From NCBI GenBank assembly GCA_947176505.1, contig CAMWQW010000004.1, forward strand, positions 124,001 through 188,000: a stretch of 64,000 bases of DNA, read 5' to 3'. Positions 26,214 to 34,790 of the stretch are shown here, piece by piece. A program made the translations under genes and the position numbers. Position 1 is the stretch's first letter. Each line of letters opens with the position of its first letter. The notes beneath the pieces are model-generated. The model searched no databases and was not told where the DNA came from. It saw only the letters and a list, made by a program, of their open reading frames with translations. The DNA comes from an uncultured Lachnospiraceae bacterium (GTDB lineage Bacteria; Bacillota; Clostridia; Lachnospirales; Lachnospiraceae).

Positions 26214-26371
26214 GGCATTAGCAGAAATTACAAAGCAATTAGAAAAAAACGAAAGAAGAAAGGATAAGAATTTTACGAAAAAACAGGGCGCAATTACTGG
26301 AAGAAATTCATGGTAAACAGCAGTTGTTAGATCAGTTGGATTATATGCTGTATGAGTTGAAAAGAGAATAA
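26214..26371 (+). pseudogene. C-terminal remnant of a MerR-type regulator
   Basis: An ATG at 26214 gives a short helix (ALAEITKQLEKNERRKD), and a +1 shift at an A-rich run leads into RILRKNRAQLLEEIHGKQ, then LLDQLDYMLYELKRE ending at 26371. This long coiled coil, ending in the L-D-Q-L-D-Y-M motif, looks like the dimerisation helix of MerR-family regulators. No DNA-binding domain is present. The call rests on the tail alone. Confidence 0.4.
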
Positions 26372-26393
26372 TACGTAGGAGGCGGTGGCAGTA

Positions 26394-27545
26394 ATGAAAA
26401 AATTAGCTTCAATAGTGCTTTTTATGGCGGCTGTATTTTCCCTTTCTGCCTGTGGAGAAAATAAGGCAGAAGAAAGAAAAACGGAGGATTATTTTCCTAC
26501 GGAACGCATATCACAGTTAGACATAGAAGAAACGGTTGCTTCACAACCAGTGGAAGAACAAAATGAATCCAGTGAAACTGCTGTTTCAGAGGGAGAGCGT
26601 ACAGGTGAACGAAACCTGATTGTTTATTTTTCTCGTGTGGGAAATACGGAATACCCGGAAGGGATAGACGCGTCTACATCCGCAAGCATTGTGATTGATA
26701 AAGATATTTATGGAACAACGGAATATGTGGCCCGTATGATTCAGGAGGATATTGGGGGCGATCTCTATCTTATCCAGACACAGGAACCTTATACAGCAGA
26801 TTTTGATGAACTCAGGAACGTGAACCATGAGGAAATGGAGGCAGGATTTTTGCCGTCGCTTAAAGAAATCAATCTGGATATAGGACAGTATGATACCGTA
26901 TTTGTCGGTTATCCGGTCTGGGCGACGGATGTTCCGCAGGCAGTGTTGTCATTCTTAGATGAATATGATCTGACAGGTAAGACAGTAATTCCGTTTTGTA
27001 CCCATGACGGATATGGGGCTGGTGGAAGCTATAATACAATCAGAGAAGCCAGCCATGCTGCAGTATCTCCGGACGGTCTTGCAATAGAGGCGAAGGATGT
27101 TCCTTCTGCGAAAAGTACCGTTACAGAGTGGCTTTCGGCTGTTGGCATGACGACGCAAACGGGAATGGAAACGGTGAACGCCGAAACTGCTATTACAATC
27201 ACGATTGGAGATATTGTGCTGGATGGTGTGCTTTACGACACGGCACTTGCGCAGGAAATCAGGGATAAGTTACCTCTTACAATCTCCATGTCCGGTTATG
27301 GTGGCAGAGAATATTATGGGGGAGTTGACTTCTACCCGGAGAACGTGTCGGGCGGACAAAAGAACTTTGAAAACGGTGACATTACTTACTGTGAAGCCCA
27401 TCACAATATGGCAATCTTTTATGCGCAGACGGATAATCCGAACCTTTCCGTTGATGTTATTCCCATTGGTAAAGTAACTTCGGACTTGTCTGTTTTTGAT
27501 ACCCTTGGAGGCAGAGAGGAAATTACCTTCTCTTTGGCAGAATAA
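26394..27545 (+). CDS. Secreted lipoprotein with flavodoxin-like and cyclophilin-like domains
   Basis: The 383-residue protein starts with a lipoprotein signal (FMAAVFSLSACGE), so it is anchored outside the cell membrane. After a Glu/Thr-rich linker a flavodoxin fold spans about residues 65-235. The strand LIVYFSRVGNTEYP carries the FMN phosphate loop, and YDTVFVGYPVWATDVPQAV and VIPFCTHDGYGAG give the isoalloxazine loops. Residues 255-383 (ITIGDIVLDGVLYD, MSGYGGREYYGG, FYAQTDNPNLS, VIPIGKVTSDLSVF) match the bacterial cyclophilin-like domain (PF18050). TAGGAGG precedes the ATG. An FMN-dependent extracellular quinone or metal reductase is plausible but unproven. Confidence 0.85.
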   Translation: MKKLASIVLFMAAVFSLSACGENKAEERKTEDYFPTERISQLDIEETVASQPVEEQNESSETAVSEGERTGERNLIVYFSRVGNTEYPEGIDASTSASIVIDKDIYGTTEYVARMIQEDIGGDLYLIQTQEPYTADFDELRNVNHEEMEAGFLPSLKEINLDIGQYDTVFVGYPVWATDVPQAVLSFLDEYDLTGKTVIPFCTHDGYGAGGSYNTIREASHAAVSPDGLAIEAKDVPSAKSTVTEWLSAVGMTTQTGMETVNAETAITITIGDIVLDGVLYDTALAQEIRDKLPLTISMSGYGGREYYGGVDFYPENVSGGQKNFENGDITYCEAHHNMAIFYAQTDNPNLSVDVIPIGKVTSDLSVFDTLGGREEITFSLAE

Positions 27546-27578
27546 TAAAATAATGACGATAGAATTGGAGGAAAACTC

Positions 27579-28337
27579 ATGAAAAAAATTGCAGCATTTT
27601 TACTTACTATTTTGTTGGTTGTTTCCCTTGCGGCTTGTGGGGGAAAGGATGAACCTGCAGAAGAAAGAACATCTGGGGTGGAGAACACAACAGAGATTAC
27701 ATCCACAGAAATTGATTCTACAGAGAATGATTTGCAGGAAGCTACATCTGAACCGGAAGGCGGTGAGGGTACGCCGGAAACGACTACGGAGAATGGGCAG
27801 GTGGATGAAGGGGCAGACAGTGGGTCTGTGAATGAAGCGGAGGAAATAAAAATTCTTGTTGCATACTTTTCTGCTACGAATACAACAGAAGGTGTGGCGG
27901 AAATGATCGCTGACAGTCTGTCCGCTGATATTTATGAAATTGTACCGGAGCAGCCTTATTCGGACGCTGATCTGGATTACCATGATGACAACAGCCGTTC
28001 TACCATTGAGATGAATGACAGTATGGCACGTCCGGCGATTTCTGGTTCTGTGGAGAATATGGAGCAGTACAGCATTGTATTTATCGGCTATCCGATTTGG
28101 TGGGGAGAAGCACCAAGGATTGTTGACACGTTTATGGAAAGCTACGATTTTTCGGGTAAAACAATCGTACCGTTCTGTACTTCGGGCGGCAGCGGAGTGG
28201 GTTCCAGTGCAACAAACCTTGAAGCATTAACAGACGGGGCTACATGGCTTTCCGGCACACGTCTGAATGGCGGAAGTTCCCGTGAAACAATAGTAGACTG
28301 GGTGAATGGTCTTGGGTTAGATATAATGGCAGAATAA
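27579..28337 (+). CDS. Secreted flavodoxin-like lipoprotein
   Basis: A 252-residue lipoprotein (LLTILLVVSLAACGG lipobox) with an 80-residue acidic Ser/Thr/Glu-rich linker and one flavodoxin domain. The FMN loop is LVAYFSATNTTEGVAEMIA. Further loops are IVFIGYPIWWGEAPRIVDTF and IVPFCTSGGSGVG. It is a shorter paralogue of the preceding gene without the cyclophilin-like part and lies 33 bases after it with a GGAGG site. Together they would present two flavin proteins on the outer face of the membrane. Confidence 0.86.
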   Translation: MKKIAAFLLTILLVVSLAACGGKDEPAEERTSGVENTTEITSTEIDSTENDLQEATSEPEGGEGTPETTTENGQVDEGADSGSVNEAEEIKILVAYFSATNTTEGVAEMIADSLSADIYEIVPEQPYSDADLDYHDDNSRSTIEMNDSMARPAISGSVENMEQYSIVFIGYPIWWGEAPRIVDTFMESYDFSGKTIVPFCTSGGSGVGSSATNLEALTDGATWLSGTRLNGGSSRETIVDWVNGLGLDIMAE

Positions 28338-28395
28338 AAAGGCGGGCGTTCATGTGTTGTGCATTGGCGCCCCGTTTGCTATGGAGGAATCTGGC

Positions 28396-28827
28396 ATGAG
28401 AACAAAGATAAAACTGAAAATGCCCATAGACCTTCTGATGACGGTGGTATTACTCTTGCTGATGGCTTATCAAGTGACAGGAGAGAAATACCATGAGTGG
28501 CTTGGTGTGTCTATGTTTCTTCTGTTTATCATACACAATATTTTGAATATCTATTGGTACAAAAATATTTTTAAGGGAAAATACAGGTTCCTCCACATTG
28601 CGCGGACGGTGATAAACCTTGCTGTTTTTATTGCAATGTTGTGCCTTACCTACAGCGGCATTGTGATGTCACGTTATGTATTTGCTGATCTTCCAATCAA
28701 CAGCGGGATGGCTCTGGCAAGGATTCTGCACCTTTCCGGTTCCTATTGGGGTTTTGCGCTGATGAGTATTCATCTTGGGCTTCATTGGAGCAGGGTGGTT
28801 TGCTGTGTAAAGAGTTTCCGGAGATAA
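28396..28827 (+). pseudogene. DUF4405 membrane protein, C-terminally truncated
   Basis: The 143-codon frame has four hydrophobic helices with histidines at FIIHNILNIYWY and SIHLGLHW, as in the DUF4405 family (cytochrome b561-like, probable haem-binding). Family members continue for roughly 70 more residues with additional helices. Here the sequence diverges after LHWS into VVCCVKSFRR and stops. The downstream DNA gives no membrane helix in any frame. ATG 28396 has GGAGG 9 bases upstream. It may still make a short protein, but truncation is likelier. Confidence 0.6.
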
Positions 28828-29184
28828 TAAGATTAAAGTCATGGACGGAAATAAGCAAGACCTATATTTTACCAAAAAATCTTGTCAGGATTGGAAAACC
28901 GAGAATACTGAGTGAAGCACAGCTTAGATATTTGCAGGAATTGCAGAATAAGGAGCAAAAGATTTAGAGGTGAAAGAATTTGAGTGTAGAAATATAAATT
29001 TTGCCAACAAATAAAGCCAGTTAATTGATAAAATGTAATTATAATTGATTCACAGAGATAATGATTGTGAGAAAATAACATAGAAAAGTGAGATACACAA
29101 AAATAAAAAGTTATGAAAATATATTTTTTATATGCAACTTTTTCCTCATCTTAAACGTGTTAAAAGCAAAGGAGGTGAAAACAG
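28828..29184 (+). other. A+T-rich spacer between the truncated DUF4405 gene and the sigma factor
   Basis: A possible 3' gene fragment runs to 28967 (ending ILSEAQLRYLQELQNKEQ), with no family recognised. The rest is A+T-rich, with a strong AAAGGAGGTGA ribosome binding site just before the sigma factor start. No hairpin terminator or clear promoter was identified. Confidence 0.5.
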
Positions 29185-29661
29185 ATGAATAACGAGGAGG
29201 ATATAAGAGAAGCGGTCATAAAATACAGCGATATGCTCTATAAAATTTGCCTTGTCATACTTTGCAATGAGCAGGATGTTCAGGATGCCATTCAGGATAC
29301 TTTTTGCAGATATTTGGAAAAGAAACCAGTTTTTCATGATGAAGAGCATAAGAAAGCGTGGTTAATCAAGGTGGCAACGAATATCTGTCGCGATATGATA
29401 CGGTTTAGAGTCCGACATCAAAAGGTTCCTATTGATGAAGTAGAAAACATTCTTGTGGCACCTGAACAAAGGCAGACATTAAAAGAACTTCTCGAACTTC
29501 CAGTAAAGCATAAAACAGTTATTTATCTGCATTATGTTGAGGGATATTCGATAAAGGAAATTTCTGATATTTTGGGAATCACAGAAAGCGCAGTAAAATC
29601 AAGACTGCTGCGGGGAAGAAAACAAATGCGTGATACGGTTAAGTTGGAAGGAGGCATATAA
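29185..29661 (+). CDS. ECF-type RNA polymerase sigma factor (sigma-70 family)
   Basis: The 158-residue protein has only regions 2 and 4. Region 2 (YSDMLYKICLVILCNEQDVQ, DAIQDTFCRYLEKK, HKKAWLIKVATNICRDMIR) binds core polymerase and the -10. Region 4 (LPVKHKTVIYLHYVEGYS, IKEISDILGITESAVKSRLL) binds the -35. This is a typical ECF size. The ribosome binding site AAAGGAGGTGA is near perfect. The next gene starts 3 bases after the stop and has a single membrane helix, as expected for a cognate anti-sigma. Confidence 0.9.
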   Translation: MNNEEDIREAVIKYSDMLYKICLVILCNEQDVQDAIQDTFCRYLEKKPVFHDEEHKKAWLIKVATNICRDMIRFRVRHQKVPIDEVENILVAPEQRQTLKELLELPVKHKTVIYLHYVEGYSIKEISDILGITESAVKSRLLRGRKQMRDTVKLEGGI

Positions 29662-29664
29662 CAA

Positions 29665-30552
29665 ATGGATAGATATGATGTAAAGAAAGTAATGGATCAG
29701 GTGCATATTTCATCGGAAATGCAGGAGGAGATTATTATGAATATTCAGAAACGGATGGAAAATGAAAACAAGAATACGGCGAGATGGAACTGGAGAAAGA
29801 TGGTGACGGCTGCGGCAGCGTTTGTGCTGGCGGCGGGTGTAGTCAGTTTTCCGGTGCGGGCATTTGTAACAAGCGTGGTGAAGGAGAGAATGGAAAGCAT
29901 TCCCAAGGATGAAGTGCTGGAAATAAACGATATGGTTCAGTCGAAGCCCACAGAGGCGGATACCTTTTCAAGGGAGTATTCCGCAGATGAAGAAGAACGC
30001 AGCAGGGAGCTTTGGCAGGCATATAAAGGTGGAAAATTCCCCGAAAATGTCATTGCACAGGTGGACAATGCGGAAGATGCGCCAGAGGGAACACTCTGCT
30101 ATATCAGGTCTACAGGTGTTTTTAATCTGCCAGCACAGGAAATGACTGATGAGGAGATTTTGGAGATTATTGATTTTCAACATAAGATGAGTTATGCGGT
30201 CTCACAGGGTACAGCAGCGCAGGAAGCGAGAGCAGAGATGCAGGCAGAAGAAAAACAGTGGCGGGAAAAGATACAGGCTGCAGGCGGAATCAGTGAAGAG
30301 GAAGCAATAGAAATTGCAATGAAACAGATGAAGGATGAACTTGGAGAGCGTGCGGAAGGAAAAGAAATATTGAAATATGAAGACGGTTCTGTGGCAGTGA
30401 TTAAAATAGATATATCAGAACAGACGGATTATGAACATAAGGGAGACGTGGCTTACCTCGTAATTTTCAGCAATCCAAGTGAGAACGACCATTCGACATA
30501 TTATTGTATGATTGATGCTGTGGACGGAAGCATCTTGAAGACATATGAATAA
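29665..30552 (+). CDS. Single-pass membrane protein with PepSY-like C-terminus, probable anti-sigma factor
   Basis: The 295-residue protein has a short cytoplasmic helix region (MQEEIIMNIQKRMENEN), one membrane helix (MVTAAAAFVLAAGVVSFPV, about residues 47-65) and an extracellular part. The latter has EGTLCYIRSTGVF, then AAGGISEEEAIEIAMKQM and a terminal VAYLVIF...YCMIDAVDGSILKTYE, the usual shape of a PepSY-like domain. Its position right behind the ECF sigma gene suggests it restrains that sigma factor and senses envelope state. No zinc-binding ZAS motif was seen, so the role is inferred from context. Confidence 0.6.
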   Translation: MDRYDVKKVMDQVHISSEMQEEIIMNIQKRMENENKNTARWNWRKMVTAAAAFVLAAGVVSFPVRAFVTSVVKERMESIPKDEVLEINDMVQSKPTEADTFSREYSADEEERSRELWQAYKGGKFPENVIAQVDNAEDAPEGTLCYIRSTGVFNLPAQEMTDEEILEIIDFQHKMSYAVSQGTAAQEARAEMQAEEKQWREKIQAAGGISEEEAIEIAMKQMKDELGERAEGKEILKYEDGSVAVIKIDISEQTDYEHKGDVAYLVIFSNPSENDHSTYYCMIDAVDGSILKTYE

Positions 30553-30636
30553 ACACCGTCTGACTGGCAGAACTTCTATTGTTTTGCCGGTTAAATGATT
30601 GTATAAAATAGTAATATTCAAGAGATAAGAGGGAAA

Positions 30637-31497
30637 ATGATGAAGAAATCTAAAAAATTTTCAAGGAAAATATTAATGGTTTTATTTGCTTTGAGTGTTT
30701 TTTTATTGACGGGCTGTGGGCAGATTAGTGATGATATTGAACAGATAGATACGGCAGTACAGTCCGAGTTTTTAGAAACAGAGCCAAAAAGTACAGAAGT
30801 ACAGTCTGATGTGAATATTACCCAGACACAGGAACAGGGCGGCGGAACAAGCAGTATTATGAGAGCATATTCTGACAGGGAAAAAGAACGTATGGAAGAA
30901 TTGAAGCAGTCCTATCTGAATGAAACCGCAAAGCCCGAAAAGATGATTCAGGAGGTAGACAGTCCAGAGGCAGTAACGGAAGGAACACTCTGCTATATCA
31001 GGTCTACAGGAGAATACTATCTTCCGGATAAGGAGCTTACAGACGAGGAACTTTTGGAGATTATTGACTGTAATTTTAGGATAGCTGTTAATTCGCAGGG
31101 TTGGACACAGGAGAAGATAGACGAGGCGAATCAGAGAGATAGAGCCATACGTGAAGAAAAGATAAAAGCGGCAGGCGGCATTAGCGAAGACGAAGCGATA
31201 GAAATTGCAAGGAAGGCGATGGAGACAGATATTGGCGAGACGGCAAAGGAACTGGAAGTAGTAATATCATCTGATTATACAAAGAATGGCAGGAAACTGT
31301 ATTTATTTGAGGATGACGGAGTAGTGTATTATTCTGTACACTTTGTTAATAAGGAGGAGGTGATTGATCCGGAGGATTTTTGTCACTATAATTGTAAGGT
31401 CAATGCTGTGGACGGAAGTATTTACGAGGCTAATTCTATTAGTGGAGACGTGGGGCTGTACTGGGATTATGATGATTTTATCTGGTATGAGCATTAA
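30637..31497 (+). CDS. Lipoprotein with PepSY-like domain, paralogue of the upstream gene
   Basis: A 286-residue lipoprotein (LSVFLLTGCGQ lipobox). The mature part repeats the layout of the preceding protein: an acidic linker, ERMEELKQSYLNETAKPEKM, the module EGTLCYIRSTGEYYLPDKEL, TDEELLEIIDCNF, AAGGISEDEAIEIARKAME and a final strand pair ending VNAVDGSIYEAN. It replaces the membrane helix with a lipid anchor. An identical 29-base DNA stretch shared with the upstream gene points to recent duplication or conversion. It may sense the same signal as its neighbour. Confidence 0.65.
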   Translation: MMKKSKKFSRKILMVLFALSVFLLTGCGQISDDIEQIDTAVQSEFLETEPKSTEVQSDVNITQTQEQGGGTSSIMRAYSDREKERMEELKQSYLNETAKPEKMIQEVDSPEAVTEGTLCYIRSTGEYYLPDKELTDEELLEIIDCNFRIAVNSQGWTQEKIDEANQRDRAIREEKIKAAGGISEDEAIEIARKAMETDIGETAKELEVVISSDYTKNGRKLYLFEDDGVVYYSVHFVNKEEVIDPEDFCHYNCKVNAVDGSIYEANSISGDVGLYWDYDDFIWYEH

Positions 31498-32068
31498 AGC
31501 TGTAGAATCCTTGCAGTACCGAAAAGGAAAACTGTGCTTTCGTCCTATGGTAAATTATTTTATAAGCATTAACGATAACGAATAAATTTGATTATATGAT
31601 TATATTTTAATATTTCGTAAATGGAAAAGGCGTTTGTTGGGGAAAAGCCAATGAACGCTTTTCTGTATTTGAAAATAGTAATACGCTGTCGTTCTCCACC
31701 CGTCCTGACTTCGTTTCAGATGCAGTTAATTTCAGAAATGGAGGTCAGGACAATGACGGATAAGGAAGATAAGACAGTGCGGGGACGGGTCAACACATCT
31801 AGTGGTAGGAGGATGAACCAATCCACAGTATCTTAAAATAGCATAGCCGAACCTATAGAAAAGGTAAAGAATGGCTATGACAATACTAATAGTAGGAGGA
31901 TACTATGGAATCGCAGGAAAGTCTTATAAAATGGCTAAACGGACAATGAATAATAAAATAAAAAAAATGAGCATCCCCGCTTGAGTAAAAACTGTACGGT
32001 GAAAACCCATCTCTTTTAGTCGATAGTATCTAAAACATAGAATATAGTTGTATAAGAATAGGGGAGAT
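31498..32068. other. Non-coding debris at the right edge of the accessory island
   Basis: No convincing gene was found in these 571 bases. The stretch 31690-31900 contains two AGGAGG sites (near 31806 and 31895), each followed by an ATG with only a very short frame (for example TDKEDKTVRGRVNTSSGRR). It looks like the leader of a lost element gene. Poly-A runs follow before the polyamine operon. I read it as a deletion scar. This is weak evidence. Confidence 0.4.
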
Positions 32069-33136
32069 CTAGTACGCCTTCACTTCCTTCCACAACTCGT
32101 TATACAGCGTATCTCCTTCCTCGCCCAAATACACAAAAGTCTCCAGATTATCATATTGTGACAAGTCCGGAAATGCTATTTCGGAATTGCGGATTGCTTC
32201 GTCCTCAATCAGCTCTCTGGCTGCCGTATTGGGAGTGGAGTAGGTGATATATTCAAAGTTCATCAGTGCAATATCGCTGCGGCACATGAAATTAATGAAC
32301 TTTTCGGCATTTTCCTTGTTGGGTGCATTTTTTAAAATGACCCATGAATCAATCCATACGTTGGTTCCTTCCTCTGGAATGGCATAAACAAGATTTGAAT
32401 TTTCCTGTTGCGTATAGATTGCTTCACCGGAATAGATGACACCGATGGCAGCTTCTTCACCAATCATTTTATCGCGCACTTGATCGACGACATATGCCTG
32501 AACCAGAGGTTTTTGCTCAATCAGAGAGTTCATAACCACGTGAAGTTCATCTGTATCTAAAGTATTCATAGAAAAGCCGTTTAATTTTTCGGCGACCATG
32601 AAAGCGTCACGTACGGAATCCTGCATCAGAATATTGTCTGCGTATTTTTCGTCCCATAGTTGTGCCCAGCTTGTAATCGGCTCATCAACCATTGTTTGAT
32701 TGTATAGTATGCCTACGGTTCCCCAACAATATGGAACAGAGTATTTGTTTTCAGGGTCAAAACCTTTGGACTGCTCATAATATTGTGCACCGATATTGGC
32801 TTTGGCGTTGGGAATATTATTGTAGTTAATCTCGGCGAGCATACCATTCTGGATCATTCTGCTAATCATATAGTCAGAGGGGCATGCTATATCATAGGCA
32901 ACCGCGCCGGATTCTACTTTAGGGTACATGCTTTCATTCGTTTCATACTCGTCATAAACGACTTTAATTCCGGTTTCTTCCTCGAACATATCGAGCGTTT
33001 CAGGGTCGATATATTCTCCCCAGTTATATACGATAACCTGACCGTTTGCGCCGTTATCGGAAGATGCGCAGCCGGTCAGCATGAATGTCAAGACTAAGAT
33101 TAATATATAGATAGGACATAATGTTCTTTTTTTCAT
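32069..33136 (-). CDS. potD: Spermidine/putrescine ABC transporter, substrate-binding lipoprotein
   Basis: The 355-residue protein starts with a lipoprotein signal (ILILVLTFMLTGCASS), then IVYNWGEYIDPETLDMFEEE, a very typical PotD opening, and PSDYMISRMIQNGMLAEI, YSVPYCWGTVGILYN and IPEEGTNVWIDSWVIL. It delivers polyamines to PotBC. I chose ATG 33136 because the signal peptide begins there and AAAGG is about 10 bases upstream. An alternative ATG at 33178 overlaps the potC stop (ATGA) but would put 14 charged residues before the signal. It is the last gene of the minus-strand operon. Confidence 0.93.
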   Translation of the reverse strand: MKKRTLCPIYILILVLTFMLTGCASSDNGANGQVIVYNWGEYIDPETLDMFEEETGIKVVYDEYETNESMYPKVESGAVAYDIACPSDYMISRMIQNGMLAEINYNNIPNAKANIGAQYYEQSKGFDPENKYSVPYCWGTVGILYNQTMVDEPITSWAQLWDEKYADNILMQDSVRDAFMVAEKLNGFSMNTLDTDELHVVMNSLIEQKPLVQAYVVDQVRDKMIGEEAAIGVIYSGEAIYTQQENSNLVYAIPEEGTNVWIDSWVILKNAPNKENAEKFINFMCRSDIALMNFEYITYSTPNTAARELIEDEAIRNSEIAFPDLSQYDNLETFVYLGEEGDTLYNELWKEVKAY

Positions 33137-33174
33137 GTCAGGCAAACCTTTCCTTACTACGAATGAGCGACCAA

Positions 33175-33957
33175 TCATGATTCGTATTTTCGAGTTCTTT
33201 TTTCCGGCGAGCGGTTAACAAGTACAAGAAGTATTAGGACCGTCACAAAGATAAGTGTCGAAAGTGCATACATTTCAGGCTTAATACCTTTTTTGACTTC
33301 GGTATATATCTTCGTGGAGAGAGTATCTACCCCGACGCCTTTGGTAAAATGTGTGATGATAAAATCATCTAAGGACATCGTGAATGCCATAAGGAACCCG
33401 GACAGGATACCGGGAAGTAAATCCGGCAGGACTACTTTATAGAAGGCAGTCACGTGTGAAGCGCCAAGATCGAGAGCTGCCTCATATGTGCTTGGATTCA
33501 ACTGTTTCATACGCGGCATAACGCTTAAGATCACATAAGGGATATTAAAGGTTATGTGAGACAGAAGTATGGTACCGATGCCGAATTTTAAACCTAAGCT
33601 GATATAGAGAAGCATTAAGGAAATACCGGTCACAATCTCGGCATTTAGCATGGGAATATTGGTGATTCCCATCATAACAGATTTGGTCCGGCGTTTCATA
33701 CCGTTCATGGCAATAGAGGCAATCGTACCGATGACTGTGGCGGCAAGAGCGGAAAGAAACGCTATTAGCAGGGTATTAAGCAGTGCCCCTAAAATTTCTT
33801 CATTATGGAATAAATCTATGTACCATTTGAAAGTAAAGCCGCCCCATTTGGCTCTTGTTTTGCTGGCGTTAAAGGACAGAACCATGAGCGTGCCGATAGG
33901 AGCATATAAAAATAGAACAATCAAAGCGATATAAATTTTCTTTGCTGCAATTTTCAT
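33175..33957 (-). CDS. potC: Spermidine/putrescine ABC transporter permease
   Basis: The 260-residue permease has about six membrane helices and the EAA loop AALDLGASHVTAFYKVVLPD that docks on the ATPase. N-terminal IYIALIVLFLYAPIGTLMVL and the segment MSLDDFIITHFTKG are typical of PotC. The start overlaps the potB stop by 4 bases (ATGA), so the two are translationally coupled. Confidence 0.93.
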   Translation of the reverse strand: MKIAAKKIYIALIVLFLYAPIGTLMVLSFNASKTRAKWGGFTFKWYIDLFHNEEILGALLNTLLIAFLSALAATVIGTIASIAMNGMKRRTKSVMMGITNIPMLNAEIVTGISLMLLYISLGLKFGIGTILLSHITFNIPYVILSVMPRMKQLNPSTYEAALDLGASHVTAFYKVVLPDLLPGILSGFLMAFTMSLDDFIITHFTKGVGVDTLSTKIYTEVKKGIKPEMYALSTLIFVTVLILLVLVNRSPEKRTRKYES

Positions 33958-34790
33958 AACATAGATCCCTCCCCGTCTTTGTCAAAAATAGCGGAAGCAA
34001 TCATGTTGATGACAATAAATATCATTAGTACGATGGACAGACCGCTGCCGAGATGCCAGTTGGATGTACGGGTAAATTCTTGTTCAATCACATCTCCGAT
34101 TAGCAAAAGTTTGCTGCCGCCCAGAAGCGCGCTGATGACGAAAGTAGTGAGCGCGGGAACGAACACCATTGTTATACCGCTGATGATGCCGGGTACGGAG
34201 AGAGGCAGTATGATACGGATAAATGTATATACAGAGCCGGCACCTAAATCATGGGCAGCATTGATAACATTTTTATCAATTTTTGCCAGAGCATTATACA
34301 AGGGCAGAATCATAAACGGCAGGAAATTGTATACCATGCCAAGTACAATGGCGGCAGGTGTATTGATGATTTTCAGATTCGGCAGGTTCAAAAATGTAAG
34401 CACACTGTTAATTACGCCGTTTTTCTCAAGCAAAGTCTGCCATGCAAGCGTGCGGAGAAGAAAGTTCATCCACATCGGCAGAATAAAAATAAGAATGATA
34501 AAATGATGCTTATTAGTTTTCGTATTTGCCAGAATCATTGCAAGCGGATAGGCAAGCAGAAAACAGATTAATGTGCTGACTAGGGACAACAGGACAGAAA
34601 GGCGCAGAGCCTTAGCATGTCCAGCTGTTGTGATTGCGATAATGTTATCTAATGTGAATGCACCTGTCTTGTCAGTTAGTCCATAATACAAAATCATGCC
34701 GAGAGGAATGATAATGAAAATGACGGACCAGAGAGCATAAGGTGCAGACAGCCATTTACTTTTAGATGTCAATTGATACAGCCTCCTCAT
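33954..34790 (-). CDS. potB: Spermidine/putrescine ABC transporter permease
   Basis: A 278-residue, roughly six-helix permease with the EAA loop [20 protein letters not shown] and the helix [13 protein letters not shown]. It pairs with PotC. ATG 34790 lies inside the end of potA (29-base overlap). An in-frame TTG six codons later has a much better site, because GAGGAGG from the potA tail lies 8 bases ahead of it. Translation may therefore start at TTG 34772. Confidence 0.92.
   Translation of the reverse strand: MRRLYQLTSKSKWLSAPYALWSVIFIIIPLGMILYYGLTDKTGAFTLDNIIAITTAGHAKALRLSVLLSLVSTLICFLLAYPLAMILANTKTNKHHFIILIFILPMWMNFLLRTLAWQTLLEKNGVINSVLTFLNLPNLKIINTPAAIVLGMVYNFLPFMILPLYNALAKIDKNVINAAHDLGAGSVYTFIRIILPLSVPGIISGITMVFVPALTTFVISALLGGSKLLLIGDVIEQEFTRTSNWHLGSGLSIVLMIFIVINMIASAIFDKDGEGSML

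Noticed and set aside
31621..31836. 71-codon frame in the island's right scar
   Set aside because: No start signal, no family, and an atypical composition. Treated as debris.
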